This document shows positions 28,806 through 38,300 of a stretch of DNA of 64,000 nucleotides, piece by piece (positions within the stretch are counted from its first letter, which is position 1; each line of letters opens with the position of its first letter). Source of the stretch: Dawidia cretensis. GTDB lineage: Bacteria > Bacteroidota > Bacteroidia > Cytophagales > Cyclobacteriaceae. Made by a program: the position numbers and the translations under genes. The stretch covers positions 372,001 through 436,000 of the forward strand of contig NZ_JAHESE010000001.1 of NCBI RefSeq assembly GCF_018598175.1, written 5' to 3'. The notes beneath the pieces are model-generated. The model was not told the DNA's origin. It worked only from the letters and a program-made list of their open reading frames with translations, and did not search any database.

Positions 28806-30095
28806 ATGCAAAAACGCTGGTTAGGATTCTTTGGAATCGTGATGCTCATCGTCGCTGCCGTAGCTTTCAATCGCTATTACCTGCCGGGCCTCGCCTATCA
28901 GGACAACGCAGCAGATTCCGTCGGTAACTTCTCGCTGAAGCTGAACGAGCCCAGCGTATTGTACGGCATGGTCGTAGATGACTTCCTCGTCATCGAAGAC
29001 AAAATCAAACGCAATGAGCGCCTCGGCGACATCCTCCTCGAGTACAACGTTCCCGCCCGCCTGATCCACCAGGTATCACAAGTATCGCGCAACATCTTCG
29101 ACGTACGCAAGATCGTTCCGAACAAAAAGTATACGCTCATCTGCAACCAGGACTCCCTGAAGACGGCGCAAGCCTTCGTGTATGAGCCGAACCCCATCGA
29201 TTACATCGTCTTCCGCTTTGGCGACTCCCTGACCATCGACGTATGCAAACGCGACGTGGTAACGGTAGAGAAAGGCATTGCCGGCGAGATTCGCTCCAAC
29301 CTGTCAGAAACCATTGAAGAGCTCGGCATCAGCCACGAGCTGACCAACAAGTTTGTCGATATTTTTGCCTGGCAGGTAGATTTTGCCCGCCTCCAGAAAG
29401 GCGACAAGTTCAAATTGATCTACGAAGAAAGCCAGGTGGAAGGCGTGACCGTCAGCATCGACAAGATCAAAGCCATTTACTTTGAGCATGTCGGCAGCCC
29501 ATACTATGCCTTTCCGCTCGACCAGGGCGATGGCGTCGACTTCTTCGACCAGGATGGCAAAAGCCTGCGCAAGGCTCTGCTGAAATACCCCATCGAATTT
29601 ACCCGCATCAGCTCACGCTACACCATGAGCCGCTTCCACCCCGTTCAAAAACGCTGGAAAGCCCACCTCGGCACTGACTTCGCAGCCCCCACCGGCACAC
29701 CCATCCGTTCGGTGGGCGACGGCACGATCGAGGAAGCCCAATACAAATCAAACAACGGCAACTATGTAAAGATCCGTCACAACGGCACCTATACCACTCA
29801 ATACCTGCACATGTCACGCATTGCTGATGGCGTACGTGCCGGCACGCGGGTGCGTCAAGGCCAAACCATTGGGTACGTAGGAAGCACGGGCCTGGCTACT
29901 GGTCCGCACCTGTGCTACCGCTTCTGGAAAAACGGCGTACAGGTAGACGCTCTCAAGATTGACCTGCCGCCGTCTGAACCTGTGAAGAAAGAATACGTGG
30001 CGCAGTTCGAAACCGTTAAACAAGACCTCACAAGCCGCCTGCAGGCAATTCCGTTCCCGGACCAAAACAAGCAAGAGCCGATCGCAGCGCTTTAA
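28806..30095 (+). CDS. M23 family peptidoglycan endopeptidase
   Basis: About 429 residues from the ATG at 28806 (a GTG nine codons earlier is possible). The N-terminal hydrophobic segment LGFFGIVMLIVAAVAF anchors it in the inner membrane. A middle region (LKLNEPSVLYGMVVDD ... IVPNKKYTLI) resembles the OapA/LysM-like modules of MepM-type enzymes. The C-terminal M23 domain has the zinc ligands in HLGTDFAAPTGTP and GPHLCYRFW, with TQYLHMSRI. All catalytic residues appear present, so it is probably an active cross-link hydrolase involved in growth or division. It has its own promoter and terminator. Confidence 0.93.
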   Translation: MQKRWLGFFGIVMLIVAAVAFNRYYLPGLAYQDNAADSVGNFSLKLNEPSVLYGMVVDDFLVIEDKIKRNERLGDILLEYNVPARLIHQVSQVSRNIFDVRKIVPNKKYTLICNQDSLKTAQAFVYEPNPIDYIVFRFGDSLTIDVCKRDVVTVEKGIAGEIRSNLSETIEELGISHELTNKFVDIFAWQVDFARLQKGDKFKLIYEESQVEGVTVSIDKIKAIYFEHVGSPYYAFPLDQGDGVDFFDQDGKSLRKALLKYPIEFTRISSRYTMSRFHPVQKRWKAHLGTDFAAPTGTPIRSVGDGTIEEAQYKSNNGNYVKIRHNGTYTTQYLHMSRIADGVRAGTRVRQGQTIGYVGSTGLATGPHLCYRFWKNGVQVDALKIDLPPSEPVKKEYVAQFETVKQDLTSRLQAIPFPDQNKQEPIAAL

Positions 30096-30100
30096 TTATT

Positions 30101-30168
30101 TTCTACTTCGGTAGAATCCGAGACCTTTTCTCTGACGTTATTTGCCAGTGAAAAGGTCTTGTTGCTTT
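30101..30168 (+). terminator. Two hairpins ending the M23 gene
   Basis: First TTCTAC-TTCG-GTAGAA (30101-30116), a UUCG tetraloop hairpin; then AGACCTTTTC (30121-30130) pairs with GAAAAGGTCT (30150-30159), followed by TGTTGCTTTT. The second is the likelier terminator; the patatin gene begins 3 bases later, so readthrough into it is possible. Confidence 0.65.
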
Positions 30169-30170
30169 TA

Positions 30171-32474
30171 ATGACGCGCTGCTTCCTGCTCCTTCTGCTT
30201 TTGTTACCGGCGCTGGCCAACGCGCAGAGGGTTGGTTTAGTGCTCAGCGGCGGCGGCGCAAAAGGCATTGCCCACATCGGCGTGCTGAAGGCGCTCGAAG
30301 AAAATGACATCCCCGTAGACTACATTGTCGGCACCTCCATGGGCGGCATCATTGGCGGCTGCTACGCAGCCGGTATGAGCCCCGACCAAATCGAGGCCAT
30401 GATCCTCTCCGACCAGTTTATGGGCTGGGTCAACGGCACGCCCGAGCAAGGCTTCAACTATTTCTACCACCAACACGACGTCACTCCCTCTTTCCTCAAG
30501 GTCAACCTCGGCCTCGACTCCACCTTTAACTTTCAGCTCAACTCCAGTCTGGCCCGGGACGTATCGCTCAACTTTGCCCTGACCGAACGAACCGCCCAGG
30601 CCTCAGCCATTGCCGGCAATAACTTCGACCGCCTCTTTGTACCGCTACGGGTCGTCGCCGCCGACATCTTCACACAAACCGAAGTGATCCTCTCGAAAGG
30701 CTCCATGAGCGACGCGCTCCGCGCTACCCAAACGGTACCATTCTTTTATACACCCATTCGGGTGGATGGCAAATACCTCTTTGATGGCGGTATCTACAAC
30801 AACTTCCCTGTTGATGTCGCCCAGCGTGAGTTCCACAACCCCGACGTGATCATCGGCGTGAACGTTTCGTCAAAGGTCTTCGAAGGCTATCCGTACAAAG
30901 ACGATGACAAGCTCATATCCAAGTCCCTGCTATACATGCTCATGGACAAGACCGATCCAAAAAAGATTGATGAGCACGGCGTCTTTATCCAGCCCAACCT
31001 GAATGGCTACACGGCATTCGACTTTACCCGCGCAAAAAGCCTGATCGATAGCGGCTACCGGCAAACACTGCGACAACTGGAAGAGGTCAAAGGCAAGATC
31101 GCCCGCCGCGTACCATGCGATACCATCGCGGTTAAGCGCAATGCCTTTAATGATAAGAACCCGCCCATGCTGTTTGACGGGCTGGTGTTTAAAGGATATA
31201 ACTCGAAGCGCCGTCAATACATCCGACGCCTCTTCAACACACACCCGGGTGAAGAGCGGCTTTATCCCTACAGCGATATTAAACGAGGATACTTCCGCCT
31301 GGTGGCCGAAGACTTCTTCTCCAACGCACACCCTACCATTCTATACGATAGCACACGGCGCGCCTTCTCGCTGCAATTATCACGTCGGCCGCAGCATAAT
31401 TTCCAGGTAGACTTCGGCGGCGTCATTGCCTCGCGTGATATCAGCAATGTATTTGTAGGGCTTAACTTCTATCACTTTGCCAACACCCTGCAGCATTATT
31501 ACCTGTCCTTTCAAACCGGCAGCTTTTATAAATCGGGCGTAGCCAAAGTACGAATAGACTTTCCTACGCCGTTGTACCTCGAACCGTACGTGGGTTTCGA
31601 CAGCTGGGACTATTTTGAAAATAACGACGTATTCGAGGAGTTATCGCGCAACCGACCCACCGTACTCACGCGCATCAATCGCCGGATTGGTTTTAATCTC
31701 GGAATACCCGTACAGGAATCGTTCCGCGGTAACCTACACATCGAGTCATTCAACAACGACGACCGCTATATCAACGGCGATGTCTTTATTAGCAACGATA
31801 CACTCGACGACCTCCACATACGCGGCTTCAAAACGGGCTTTAATCTTTCGGCCAGCAGCCTGAACCGAAAACAATATGCCTCCACGGGCAAAGCCTATTC
31901 CCTCACGGGCGACTATTTTCAGGTATCTGCCACGCACACGCCAGGCAACATGTCCATACTCGCACAAGAATCCAAACAACGAAATACCTGGTTCCGCATT
32001 CGTGGCAGCGCCGAACAATTCTTCAAGTTGAGCCGTAGCCTCAACCTGGGATATTATGCCGAAGCGACGTTCTCAAACCAACCGTTCTTTCAAAATTATT
32101 TTGGCACGATCATCAACACACCATCCTTTACACCTCTGCAAGACAGCCGCACCCTGGTGTTACAGAACTTCCGGTCGCCCAATTATGTGGCCGGTGGCGG
32201 CCGCGCCATCCTGGCACTGCACCCGAAGATCGACTATCGCCTGGAAGGCTACCTCTTCAAACCTTTTGACTATCTCGAAGAAAATTCCCAACAAGGAGCC
32301 CATATCAGTCGCGACATCGAGTCGGCCTTCCTGGCCGCCGCGACCAGCATCGTATACCATGCACCCATCGGGCCCATCAGCCTTAGCCTGAACTATTACG
32401 ACGACGACGAAAATCAGCTGGGGGTATTATTCCACATAGGCTTCCTGCTGTACAACAAACACTCGCTCGAATAA
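30171..32474 (+). CDS. Patatin-like phospholipase fused to a surface-antigen (BamA/TamA-type) barrel
   Basis: A 767-residue protein: signal peptide MTRCFLLLLLLLPALANAQ, then a patatin domain (about residues 20-320) with the oxyanion loop SGGGAKGIAHIGVLKALEE, nucleophile Ser in GTSMGG and Asp in FDGGIYNNFPVDVA. A POTRA-like linker (FKGYNSKRRQYIRRLFNTHPGE) leads into a 16-strand-type barrel over the C-terminal 400 residues ending GVLFHIGFLLYNKHSLE. The architecture matches PlpD-type type Vd autotransporters, where the lipase is displayed or released at the cell surface, though here no cleavage site is evident. The upstream TTG is less likely as start. Confidence 0.9.
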   Translation: MTRCFLLLLLLLPALANAQRVGLVLSGGGAKGIAHIGVLKALEENDIPVDYIVGTSMGGIIGGCYAAGMSPDQIEAMILSDQFMGWVNGTPEQGFNYFYHQHDVTPSFLKVNLGLDSTFNFQLNSSLARDVSLNFALTERTAQASAIAGNNFDRLFVPLRVVAADIFTQTEVILSKGSMSDALRATQTVPFFYTPIRVDGKYLFDGGIYNNFPVDVAQREFHNPDVIIGVNVSSKVFEGYPYKDDDKLISKSLLYMLMDKTDPKKIDEHGVFIQPNLNGYTAFDFTRAKSLIDSGYRQTLRQLEEVKGKIARRVPCDTIAVKRNAFNDKNPPMLFDGLVFKGYNSKRRQYIRRLFNTHPGEERLYPYSDIKRGYFRLVAEDFFSNAHPTILYDSTRRAFSLQLSRRPQHNFQVDFGGVIASRDISNVFVGLNFYHFANTLQHYYLSFQTGSFYKSGVAKVRIDFPTPLYLEPYVGFDSWDYFENNDVFEELSRNRPTVLTRINRRIGFNLGIPVQESFRGNLHIESFNNDDRYINGDVFISNDTLDDLHIRGFKTGFNLSASSLNRKQYASTGKAYSLTGDYFQVSATHTPGNMSILAQESKQRNTWFRIRGSAEQFFKLSRSLNLGYYAEATFSNQPFFQNYFGTIINTPSFTPLQDSRTLVLQNFRSPNYVAGGGRAILALHPKIDYRLEGYLFKPFDYLEENSQQGAHISRDIESAFLAAATSIVYHAPIGPISLSLNYYDDDENQLGVLFHIGFLLYNKHSLE

Positions 32475-32553
32475 CATACGAATAACCTCGCTGCTTTTAT
32501 CGTATTCACAATTTTAACTAAGTTTATCTTTTGAATTTTTAACTGGTTCCTGC

Positions 32554-34587
32554 ATGAAAAGACTTTTAATAACTACCCTTTTGCTCACCGGCTTTTCCCT
32601 CCTGTCAAAAGCTCAGGTTGTACAATGGGCCTCTTCCGTTATTGAGTTTTCATCTGAGCTTACACCCATTCAGTATTCCGCGAAGCAAGCACTCGGCAAG
32701 CCAAACGTATTGCCCGCCGGCGGCCAAAGCCCCAACGCCTGGGCACCTGACAAACCCAAACGCAAAGAGTTTCTCAAACTGGGCTTTGCCAACCCCATCA
32801 GCATCCGGCAAATCGCCATTGCCGAGTCGCATAACCCCAGCGCTATCTTCCGCGTACTGGCCTACGACCCCGCCGGAAAAGAATATGTTATCAATACACT
32901 TAACCCCATGGCCATCCCCCTCAAGGGACGTATGCTGAACATCTTTGTCGAGCAAACACCGTATAAGGTCGCCGCTGTCAAGATCGAATTTGATGGTGCC
33001 GCCGTGCCCGACTATTTCAGCATCGACGCCGTGGCAATCTCCGACTCCAACTATCCTATCATCGCCGACATCCCGCAAATGCAAATGCTGGCCTCGGGTA
33101 TCCTCATCGAAGCCCTGGACAAAAACGTCAACAGTGAATACAAGGAGCTGAACCCGCTGCTATCACCCGATGGCAAGACGCTTTATTTCAGCCGCAGCAA
33201 CCACCCTGAAAACGTCGGCGGTGTAAACGATAAAGAAGACATCTGGTACTCCGAGCTCGACACCACGGGCCATTGGCAGCTTGCCAAAAACATGGGCCCG
33301 CAGTTCAACAACAAAGGCCCCAACTTTGTCAACACCATTCGCTCGATCACACCCGATGGCAAAGCGGCCATCATGGTGCTCGGCAACCGCTACGACAACC
33401 AGGGGAAGATGTCCGCCGGCGTCTCCATCACGTCAAACGTAAGCGGTGTTTGGAGCGCGCCCAAAGCGCTCAACATTAAAAACGACTACAACTTTAACGA
33501 GAAGGCAAACTACTTTCTGGCTGACAATCGCAAGACGCTGCTCCTGTCCGTGCAACGCTCGGACTCACACGGCGACCGTGATCTGTACATCACCTTCATG
33601 AACGCCGACAGCACCTGGAGCGAACCGCTCAATCTCGGCGACGTAGTAAATACCGCGGCGGAGGAATCCGGCCCCTTCCTGGCATCTGACGATAAAACAC
33701 TATACTTCTCTTCAAAAGGTTTTAGCGGCTACGGCGGCAATGACATCTACGTTTCCCGTCGCCTGGACGACACGTGGACAAATTGGTCGGAGCCGGAGAA
33801 CCTGGGTCCTGAAATCAACTCACCCCTTGAAGACCTGTTCTTTAACATTCCGTCCTCCAGTGACTTCGCATACTACTCCCGCGGTGTAACAGAGACTAAT
33901 ACTGACATCTTCCGCGTAAAGCTGCCGATCATAAAAAGCCCCGAACCTTGGGTAACGGTGCGTGGCAAAGTAATAGACAAGACCACGGGTAAACCTGTCG
34001 GCGCAAAGATCATCTACGAACAACTGCCCAGCGGGAGAGAGCTTGGTATAACACAATCCAATCCGCAGACGGGCGAGTATGAAATTCGCCTGCCCGCCGG
34101 TCAGCTTTATGGCATTCGCACCGAGGCCGAAGGCAAGATCTCCGAAAGCCAGAATCTTGACCTGCGCGGCATTACCGCCGATAAAGTGATCGATCAGAAA
34201 AACATCGACCTGAGCCCGCTCATCGTTACCTCGCCGCAGCCGGAGGCCGTCATCGTGCTGAACAACGTCTTCTTTGATTTCGACAAAGCCACGCTGAAGC
34301 CGGAGTCGTATCCGGAGTTGAACCGCCTCGTAACGTTTCTAAACAACAATGCTGGAGTGAATGTACAGATCGCAGGCCATACCGACTCGGTCGGCCCCGA
34401 ACCCTATAACTTAGACCTTTCCAAACGCCGCGCCAACAGCGTAGTGCAGTACCTCTACGACAAGGGTGTTACAAAAGAAAAGGTCAAGACTGTATTCTTT
34501 GGCGAGACCAAACCGATTGACACCAACGCCACCAGGGAAGGAAGACAAAAGAACCGTCGCGTAGAATTTAAGATCGTGAACCTCTAA
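32554..34587 (+). CDS. OmpA family protein with discoidin-like, PD40 propeller and carboxypeptidase-regulatory-like domains
   Basis: A 677-residue exported protein (signal MKRLLITTLLLTGFSLLSKAQ). An N-terminal discoidin/Gal-binding-like region (ASSVIEFSSEL ... IRQIAIAESHNP) is followed by PD40 beta-propeller repeats (LLSPDGKTLYFSRS, GPFLASDDKTLYFSSKG), a CarboxypepD_reg-like beta domain (VRGKVIDKTTGKPVGAKIIYE), and a C-terminal OmpA domain with FFDFDKATLKPESYPEL, AGHTDSVG and NLDLSKRRANSVVQYL, which binds peptidoglycan diaminopimelate. In this phylum such proteins often bridge outer-membrane complexes and the cell wall. The gene right after it is a shortened relative of its C-terminal half. 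Confidence 0.9.
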   Translation: MKRLLITTLLLTGFSLLSKAQVVQWASSVIEFSSELTPIQYSAKQALGKPNVLPAGGQSPNAWAPDKPKRKEFLKLGFANPISIRQIAIAESHNPSAIFRVLAYDPAGKEYVINTLNPMAIPLKGRMLNIFVEQTPYKVAAVKIEFDGAAVPDYFSIDAVAISDSNYPIIADIPQMQMLASGILIEALDKNVNSEYKELNPLLSPDGKTLYFSRSNHPENVGGVNDKEDIWYSELDTTGHWQLAKNMGPQFNNKGPNFVNTIRSITPDGKAAIMVLGNRYDNQGKMSAGVSITSNVSGVWSAPKALNIKNDYNFNEKANYFLADNRKTLLLSVQRSDSHGDRDLYITFMNADSTWSEPLNLGDVVNTAAEESGPFLASDDKTLYFSSKGFSGYGGNDIYVSRRLDDTWTNWSEPENLGPEINSPLEDLFFNIPSSSDFAYYSRGVTETNTDIFRVKLPIIKSPEPWVTVRGKVIDKTTGKPVGAKIIYEQLPSGRELGITQSNPQTGEYEIRLPAGQLYGIRTEAEGKISESQNLDLRGITADKVIDQKNIDLSPLIVTSPQPEAVIVLNNVFFDFDKATLKPESYPELNRLVTFLNNNAGVNVQIAGHTDSVGPEPYNLDLSKRRANSVVQYLYDKGVTKEKVKTVFFGETKPIDTNATREGRQKNRRVEFKIVNL

Positions 34588-34598
34588 TAGGCGACATC

Positions 34599-35306
34599 AT
34601 GGCACCCTTGCACATAAAGCTCTTCCTGGTACTTTATAGCGTCGCAATCATGACCTTCGGCCAGACCGCCGACAGCGTCATACAAGCGGAAGGGAAGATC
34701 TATAATGCGGAAACGAACGAACCGGTCAACGCCCGCATCTCGTATCAAAGCTTGCCCTATGGCAACCGCCTGGGTACGCTGAACGGCACCAGCTTTTCGT
34801 TCCCGATGTTCGACAATGAGAAATATGCCATTACCGTAGAGGCTAGAGGCTTCGCCGTGGCCAAATATATGCTCGACCCCGCCCAGGCCAATGGCGATCG
34901 GAAAGTACTCCAGGACGTACCGCTCACCTCCAGCAGCGGCACTACCAGCAAACATACCGTAGGGCAGGTAATGCGACTGAACAACCTCATCTTCCAGGTA
35001 AGTAAATCGAAGATCGATCCCGGGTCATATCCGGAACTGGACGTAGTGGTAAACATGATGAAAGAGAATACGTCGATGATCATTCAGCTGGAAGGTCACA
35101 CCGACTATCAGGGCAATGCCAACGACAACATGCGCCTGTCGCAACTGCGCGTAGCGGCAGTAAAGAACTATATCGTGTCAAAGAAGATCGCGAAGAACCG
35201 TATTAAGACAAAAGCATTTGGCGGCACGCAACCCCTTTCACGCGAAGACACACCGGAAGCCCACCGCATCAACCGGCGCGTGGAGCTGCGAATACTGGAA
35301 AACTAA
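34599..35306 (+). CDS. Short OmpA family protein
   Basis: A 235-residue protein with signal peptide (MAPLHIKLFLVLYSVAIMTFGQ), a regulatory-like beta domain (EGKIYNAETNEPVNARISYQSLPYGNRLG) and an OmpA domain with EGHTDYQGNANDN and RLSQLRVAAVKNYI. Domain order and several strings mirror the end of the preceding protein (GKVIDKTTGKPVGAKIIYEQLPSGRELG), so it looks like a partial duplication that lost the discoidin and propeller parts. It starts 11 bases after the longer gene ends, in the same transcript. It ends 11 bases before the convergent gene. Confidence 0.88.
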   Translation: MAPLHIKLFLVLYSVAIMTFGQTADSVIQAEGKIYNAETNEPVNARISYQSLPYGNRLGTLNGTSFSFPMFDNEKYAITVEARGFAVAKYMLDPAQANGDRKVLQDVPLTSSSGTTSKHTVGQVMRLNNLIFQVSKSKIDPGSYPELDVVVNMMKENTSMIIQLEGHTDYQGNANDNMRLSQLRVAAVKNYIVSKKIAKNRIKTKAFGGTQPLSREDTPEAHRINRRVELRILEN

Positions 35307-35317
35307 ACGAGGGATTC

Positions 35318-36151
35318 TTAATGCACGGAAGCGTGCGCAACTACGTCCACCTGGCGCTTGCGAATAGCCTGCAGCTTACGGACGTAGTTTTCTTTTACGG
35401 TCTTCTCTAAGTTGCTTTCCAACACCGACAACAACACGATGCGCGAAAACTCCTCTACTCGTGCGGAGTGATATAACGTCACCGCCTTGTCCAGATACGA
35501 GATCGTCGGAACCAGCTCCTGTTTGTTGTAGGTCACAATGGCATAGTTATAATACAAAAGACCCAACACCTGGTCAAGCGTTACTTCGTTATAGAGATCG
35601 AAGTTAAAATTGTAATAATGCTTGCTGGCAACAGGGCGCTGCAAAATGTTTGCGCGGTAAGTAGCAATGCGCTTTTGAATCTCCGTATCGTTGTCTACAA
35701 AACCGTTTGCCGGATCCGTCGCTTCCAGCAAAATAGAACCCTCTTTCGTTTCGGCCACCAGGAAGATGTGATAGTTCGTTTCGATAATGCGATACGCAAT
35801 GTTGAAGTGATCCAGCAACAGTGCGTACAGCGCAGTGCCCGTCAGGCAGTTGTAAGTACCCTCATTCAACAAATCAGAAAAAGAACAATAAGACGTGTAA
35901 TGTCTGAGATATTTCTGGTGGGTTTTCGTAAAAAGATAACTCACAAAAGACTTCTCGCGCTTGAAGTTATCGCGCTTGGATTCCAGCTTGTCAATAAAGG
36001 CAGGAAGTTCAGCAGGCGACGTGATTACCTGTTGGTCCGCAGCACTATAAAGCTTTACATAGTGCATCACGTTTTTTTTAACCGGAAAGGCCTCAGGCCC
36101 CTGGGCAAGTGCCAAAACCGGCACGAAGAAAAACAACACAAATCCCCTCAT
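35318..36151 (-). CDS. Exported transglutaminase-fold protein
   Basis: A 277-residue protein with signal peptide MRGFVLFFFVPVLALAQ. The middle contains a complete Cys-His-Asp triad in transglutaminase-like context: Cys102 in GTYNCLTGTALYALLLDHF, His128 in ETNYHIFLVAE, Asp146 in SILLEATDP. The C-terminal third is helical and TPR-like (LYYNYAIVTYNKQELVPTISYLDKAVTLYHS). It could be a cysteine protease or amide-handling enzyme in the periplasm; I cannot name a substrate. It has a strong promoter with an overlapping inverted repeat. Confidence 0.8.
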   Translation of the reverse strand: MRGFVLFFFVPVLALAQGPEAFPVKKNVMHYVKLYSAADQQVITSPAELPAFIDKLESKRDNFKREKSFVSYLFTKTHQKYLRHYTSYCSFSDLLNEGTYNCLTGTALYALLLDHFNIAYRIIETNYHIFLVAETKEGSILLEATDPANGFVDNDTEIQKRIATYRANILQRPVASKHYYNFNFDLYNEVTLDQVLGLLYYNYAIVTYNKQELVPTISYLDKAVTLYHSARVEEFSRIVLLSVLESNLEKTVKENYVRKLQAIRKRQVDVVAHASVH

Positions 36152-36171
36152 ATTACGCCAGTGTTAAATCT

Positions 36172-36209
36172 CTGTTAACAAATTTAACAGAATAGTAACA
36201 TTATGCAAG
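36172..36209 (-). promoter_or_regulatory. Promoter with overlapping operator for the transglutaminase-fold gene
   Basis: Minus strand: CTTG (36206-36209), 19 bases, TAAATTTG (36179-36186), a perfect -7 box. The palindrome CTGTTAACAAATTTAACAG (36172-36190, arms CTGTTA/TAACAG) lies exactly over the -7 box, a classic arrangement for repressor binding. Confidence 0.6.
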
Positions 36210-36319
36210 CGATTGTTAGGGTGAGCGTAAGGTTTATCGAAGCATTACAGATTCTCTAGAAAATGGCCTAAAAACAATGATTTCGCATATTTTAAATAAA
36301 ATAGCCCAAAAAGATCGAA

Positions 36320-36356
36320 AAAAAGGCAGCCGTCCGGAATGGACGGCTGCCTTTTT
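36320..36356. terminator. Bidirectional-looking terminator after the DUF3857 operon
   Basis: A perfect 16-bp stem (36320-36335 and 36341-36356) with loop GGAAT, flanked by A and T runs. It lies 21 bases past the stop of the 36378-38300 gene on the minus strand. Confidence 0.92.
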
Positions 36357-36377
36357 AAGCGCCGCGGTAACAACATG

Positions 36378-38300
36378 CTAAGTCTTGGATAGTAACACTA
36401 TCTTAACATGGTCGGCCCTATTAACGCTCTTATAAAAGTCCGCAAACTCCTTATACGACTCCGCGGGAAATTGCCCTTTGACCTGTTTCAGCCGTCGCAC
36501 GTAGAGCAGCCCATGCTGGTCCAGCACACAACGAGATTCATACTCGCCAAAGCGAGACGTGATTTTCACCGGATCAGGCAAGAACTCCGGATAAACTCCA
36601 TCCGGTAAATGATACCGTATCGTATCAAGATCCGTAAAGCCCGATTCCAAAACCACCGGCGTCTTACGCCCATCAACCTTCTCCGCGACAAACGTAGAGC
36701 GATTCATAAGATTGGGTGTAAGAAAGGTGCGCTTGCCATTGACGGAAGCAAAACGCCCCAGTCTCAAATCCAACAATACCTCCGCCGAGGGCATCTTGTC
36801 TTTATGATTCACCAGTGAAAAAGAATTCACATCGAAGCTGGGTATCTCGGTGTTGTTCTGAACCCATTTTCGCTGATCATCATATTGCAAATGCACAGCG
36901 TTATCCAAATAGTTATTTTCGTATTGAAGCCCCTGATACGTGGTCTTCACTTTTGCCTTAGCGTCACCAGTAGCCTCCACGTATACATCGGCTATGCGCG
37001 ACTGTACATTCTTGTCGGCAGGATACCGTTTTGTATTAACAACCTTGGCGCCCTTATCGGTAATTGCGAGTGCCTTACGGTCACCGGTAAATTTGCCCAT
37101 ATAGCCGAAAGGATTTGTCTGGCTGGTGCACTCCAACCATAGCGTGTCGCCCTTGTTCGGAACAGCTACAATGGCATGATTGAACTGCGAGCTGGGAAAA
37201 TCTGTGTCCATCGGCGAGGCATCGCTACCCGCGCGAATCAATACGTAGTGGGCAGAAATACCTATTTCTTTTAACATCGCCACCATGTAGTTGGATAATG
37301 CCTTACAGTCACCATAACCGGTTTGATCTACAACCGAAGCCTCAAACGGCTGGAAGCCACCGATACCCAACTGAATGCTGACATAACGTGTCCTGCTCTG
37401 CATATACTCATAGAGAATCTTGATCTTTTCCTCGTCGGTCTTCGCCTGCGCCACTAACGCACGAATCTTTTGTTTCGTGACCTCTGGCAGCACATTGCGA
37501 CCCTGATTAAGCGAGCTGACCCACTGTCCAAACTGATCCCAGGTATCCATGGTGCCGACATATCCATCGTACTCAAACTGCGTCGGCGCCCCGTCAATGT
37601 GTGGCAGCACGTATTGCAGATCCGGTCCCATAGGGTCGAGCTTAATGGGCATCACATTCTCAAACGTCCAGGAAAGGGTCTCCATTCCGTCGGCCGACGG
37701 CTCCGCCACCGCCTTTACGTCGACGTTATACGTGCGATGCCGTGGCGCCAGGGACTTCGGAAATACATACTTACAGACGCTATGTTGCACCGAGCAATTT
37801 TCACGGGTAAGAACATAGAAATCGGGTATAGAAAAAAGGTATTTGTACTCGATGTCGTATTCAATCTCTACTGTATAAGGATACGTACTTTGCGAAAGAT
37901 CGATCACCTTGATGCGGTTGTCGCTATACAGGCTAAAACCATCATACGCACTTTGATCATAAATCTCGCTCGACTTCAGGCGTTTGATCAGCATGCCTTC
38001 GGCATCGTATACTGCGGCTTTAAAAGATGTCACCTTACTGAGCTTATCATAGCCAACCGTCTCGTGTGCATAGCGTTTGCCGTTTGCATTCAGGATCGTA
38101 ATGGCTTGATAGACATGTTGCGTAGCCCTGCTCTTAGAGAGAATCGTAAACACCATTTGATCTTCCCGCATCACCACGTGCACATCCTTCTTCAAGGCAT
38201 CCGGTATGGCACTCACCGGGAACTTCGGGCCATCCCTCGCCACCGACGATACCCACAAAAGCACGCCGCATACAACTGTGAAAAATCTATTCATATACAT
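36378..38300 (-). CDS. DUF3857 / transglutaminase-like protein, intact Cys and His
   Basis: A 640-residue exported protein (signal near the N-terminus, FFTVVCGVLLWVSSVA). DUF3857 covers about residues 60-230, then a transglutaminase core with Cys332 in QTGYGDCKALSNYM and His375 in SQFNHAIVAV; the third position reads Glu390 (TLWLECTS) instead of Asp. The C-terminal region is a beta domain. Its ATG overlaps the stop of the preceding gene by one base (TAATG), so the two are translationally coupled. Activity is likely but unproven; the fold also occurs in proteases and peptide-binding proteins. Confidence 0.85.
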   Translation of the reverse strand: MYMNRFFTVVCGVLLWVSSVARDGPKFPVSAIPDALKKDVHVVMREDQMVFTILSKSRATQHVYQAITILNANGKRYAHETVGYDKLSKVTSFKAAVYDAEGMLIKRLKSSEIYDQSAYDGFSLYSDNRIKVIDLSQSTYPYTVEIEYDIEYKYLFSIPDFYVLTRENCSVQHSVCKYVFPKSLAPRHRTYNVDVKAVAEPSADGMETLSWTFENVMPIKLDPMGPDLQYVLPHIDGAPTQFEYDGYVGTMDTWDQFGQWVSSLNQGRNVLPEVTKQKIRALVAQAKTDEEKIKILYEYMQSRTRYVSIQLGIGGFQPFEASVVDQTGYGDCKALSNYMVAMLKEIGISAHYVLIRAGSDASPMDTDFPSSQFNHAIVAVPNKGDTLWLECTSQTNPFGYMGKFTGDRKALAITDKGAKVVNTKRYPADKNVQSRIADVYVEATGDAKAKVKTTYQGLQYENNYLDNAVHLQYDDQRKWVQNNTEIPSFDVNSFSLVNHKDKMPSAEVLLDLRLGRFASVNGKRTFLTPNLMNRSTFVAEKVDGRKTPVVLESGFTDLDTIRYHLPDGVYPEFLPDPVKITSRFGEYESRCVLDQHGLLYVRRLKQVKGQFPAESYKEFADFYKSVNRADHVKIVLLSKT

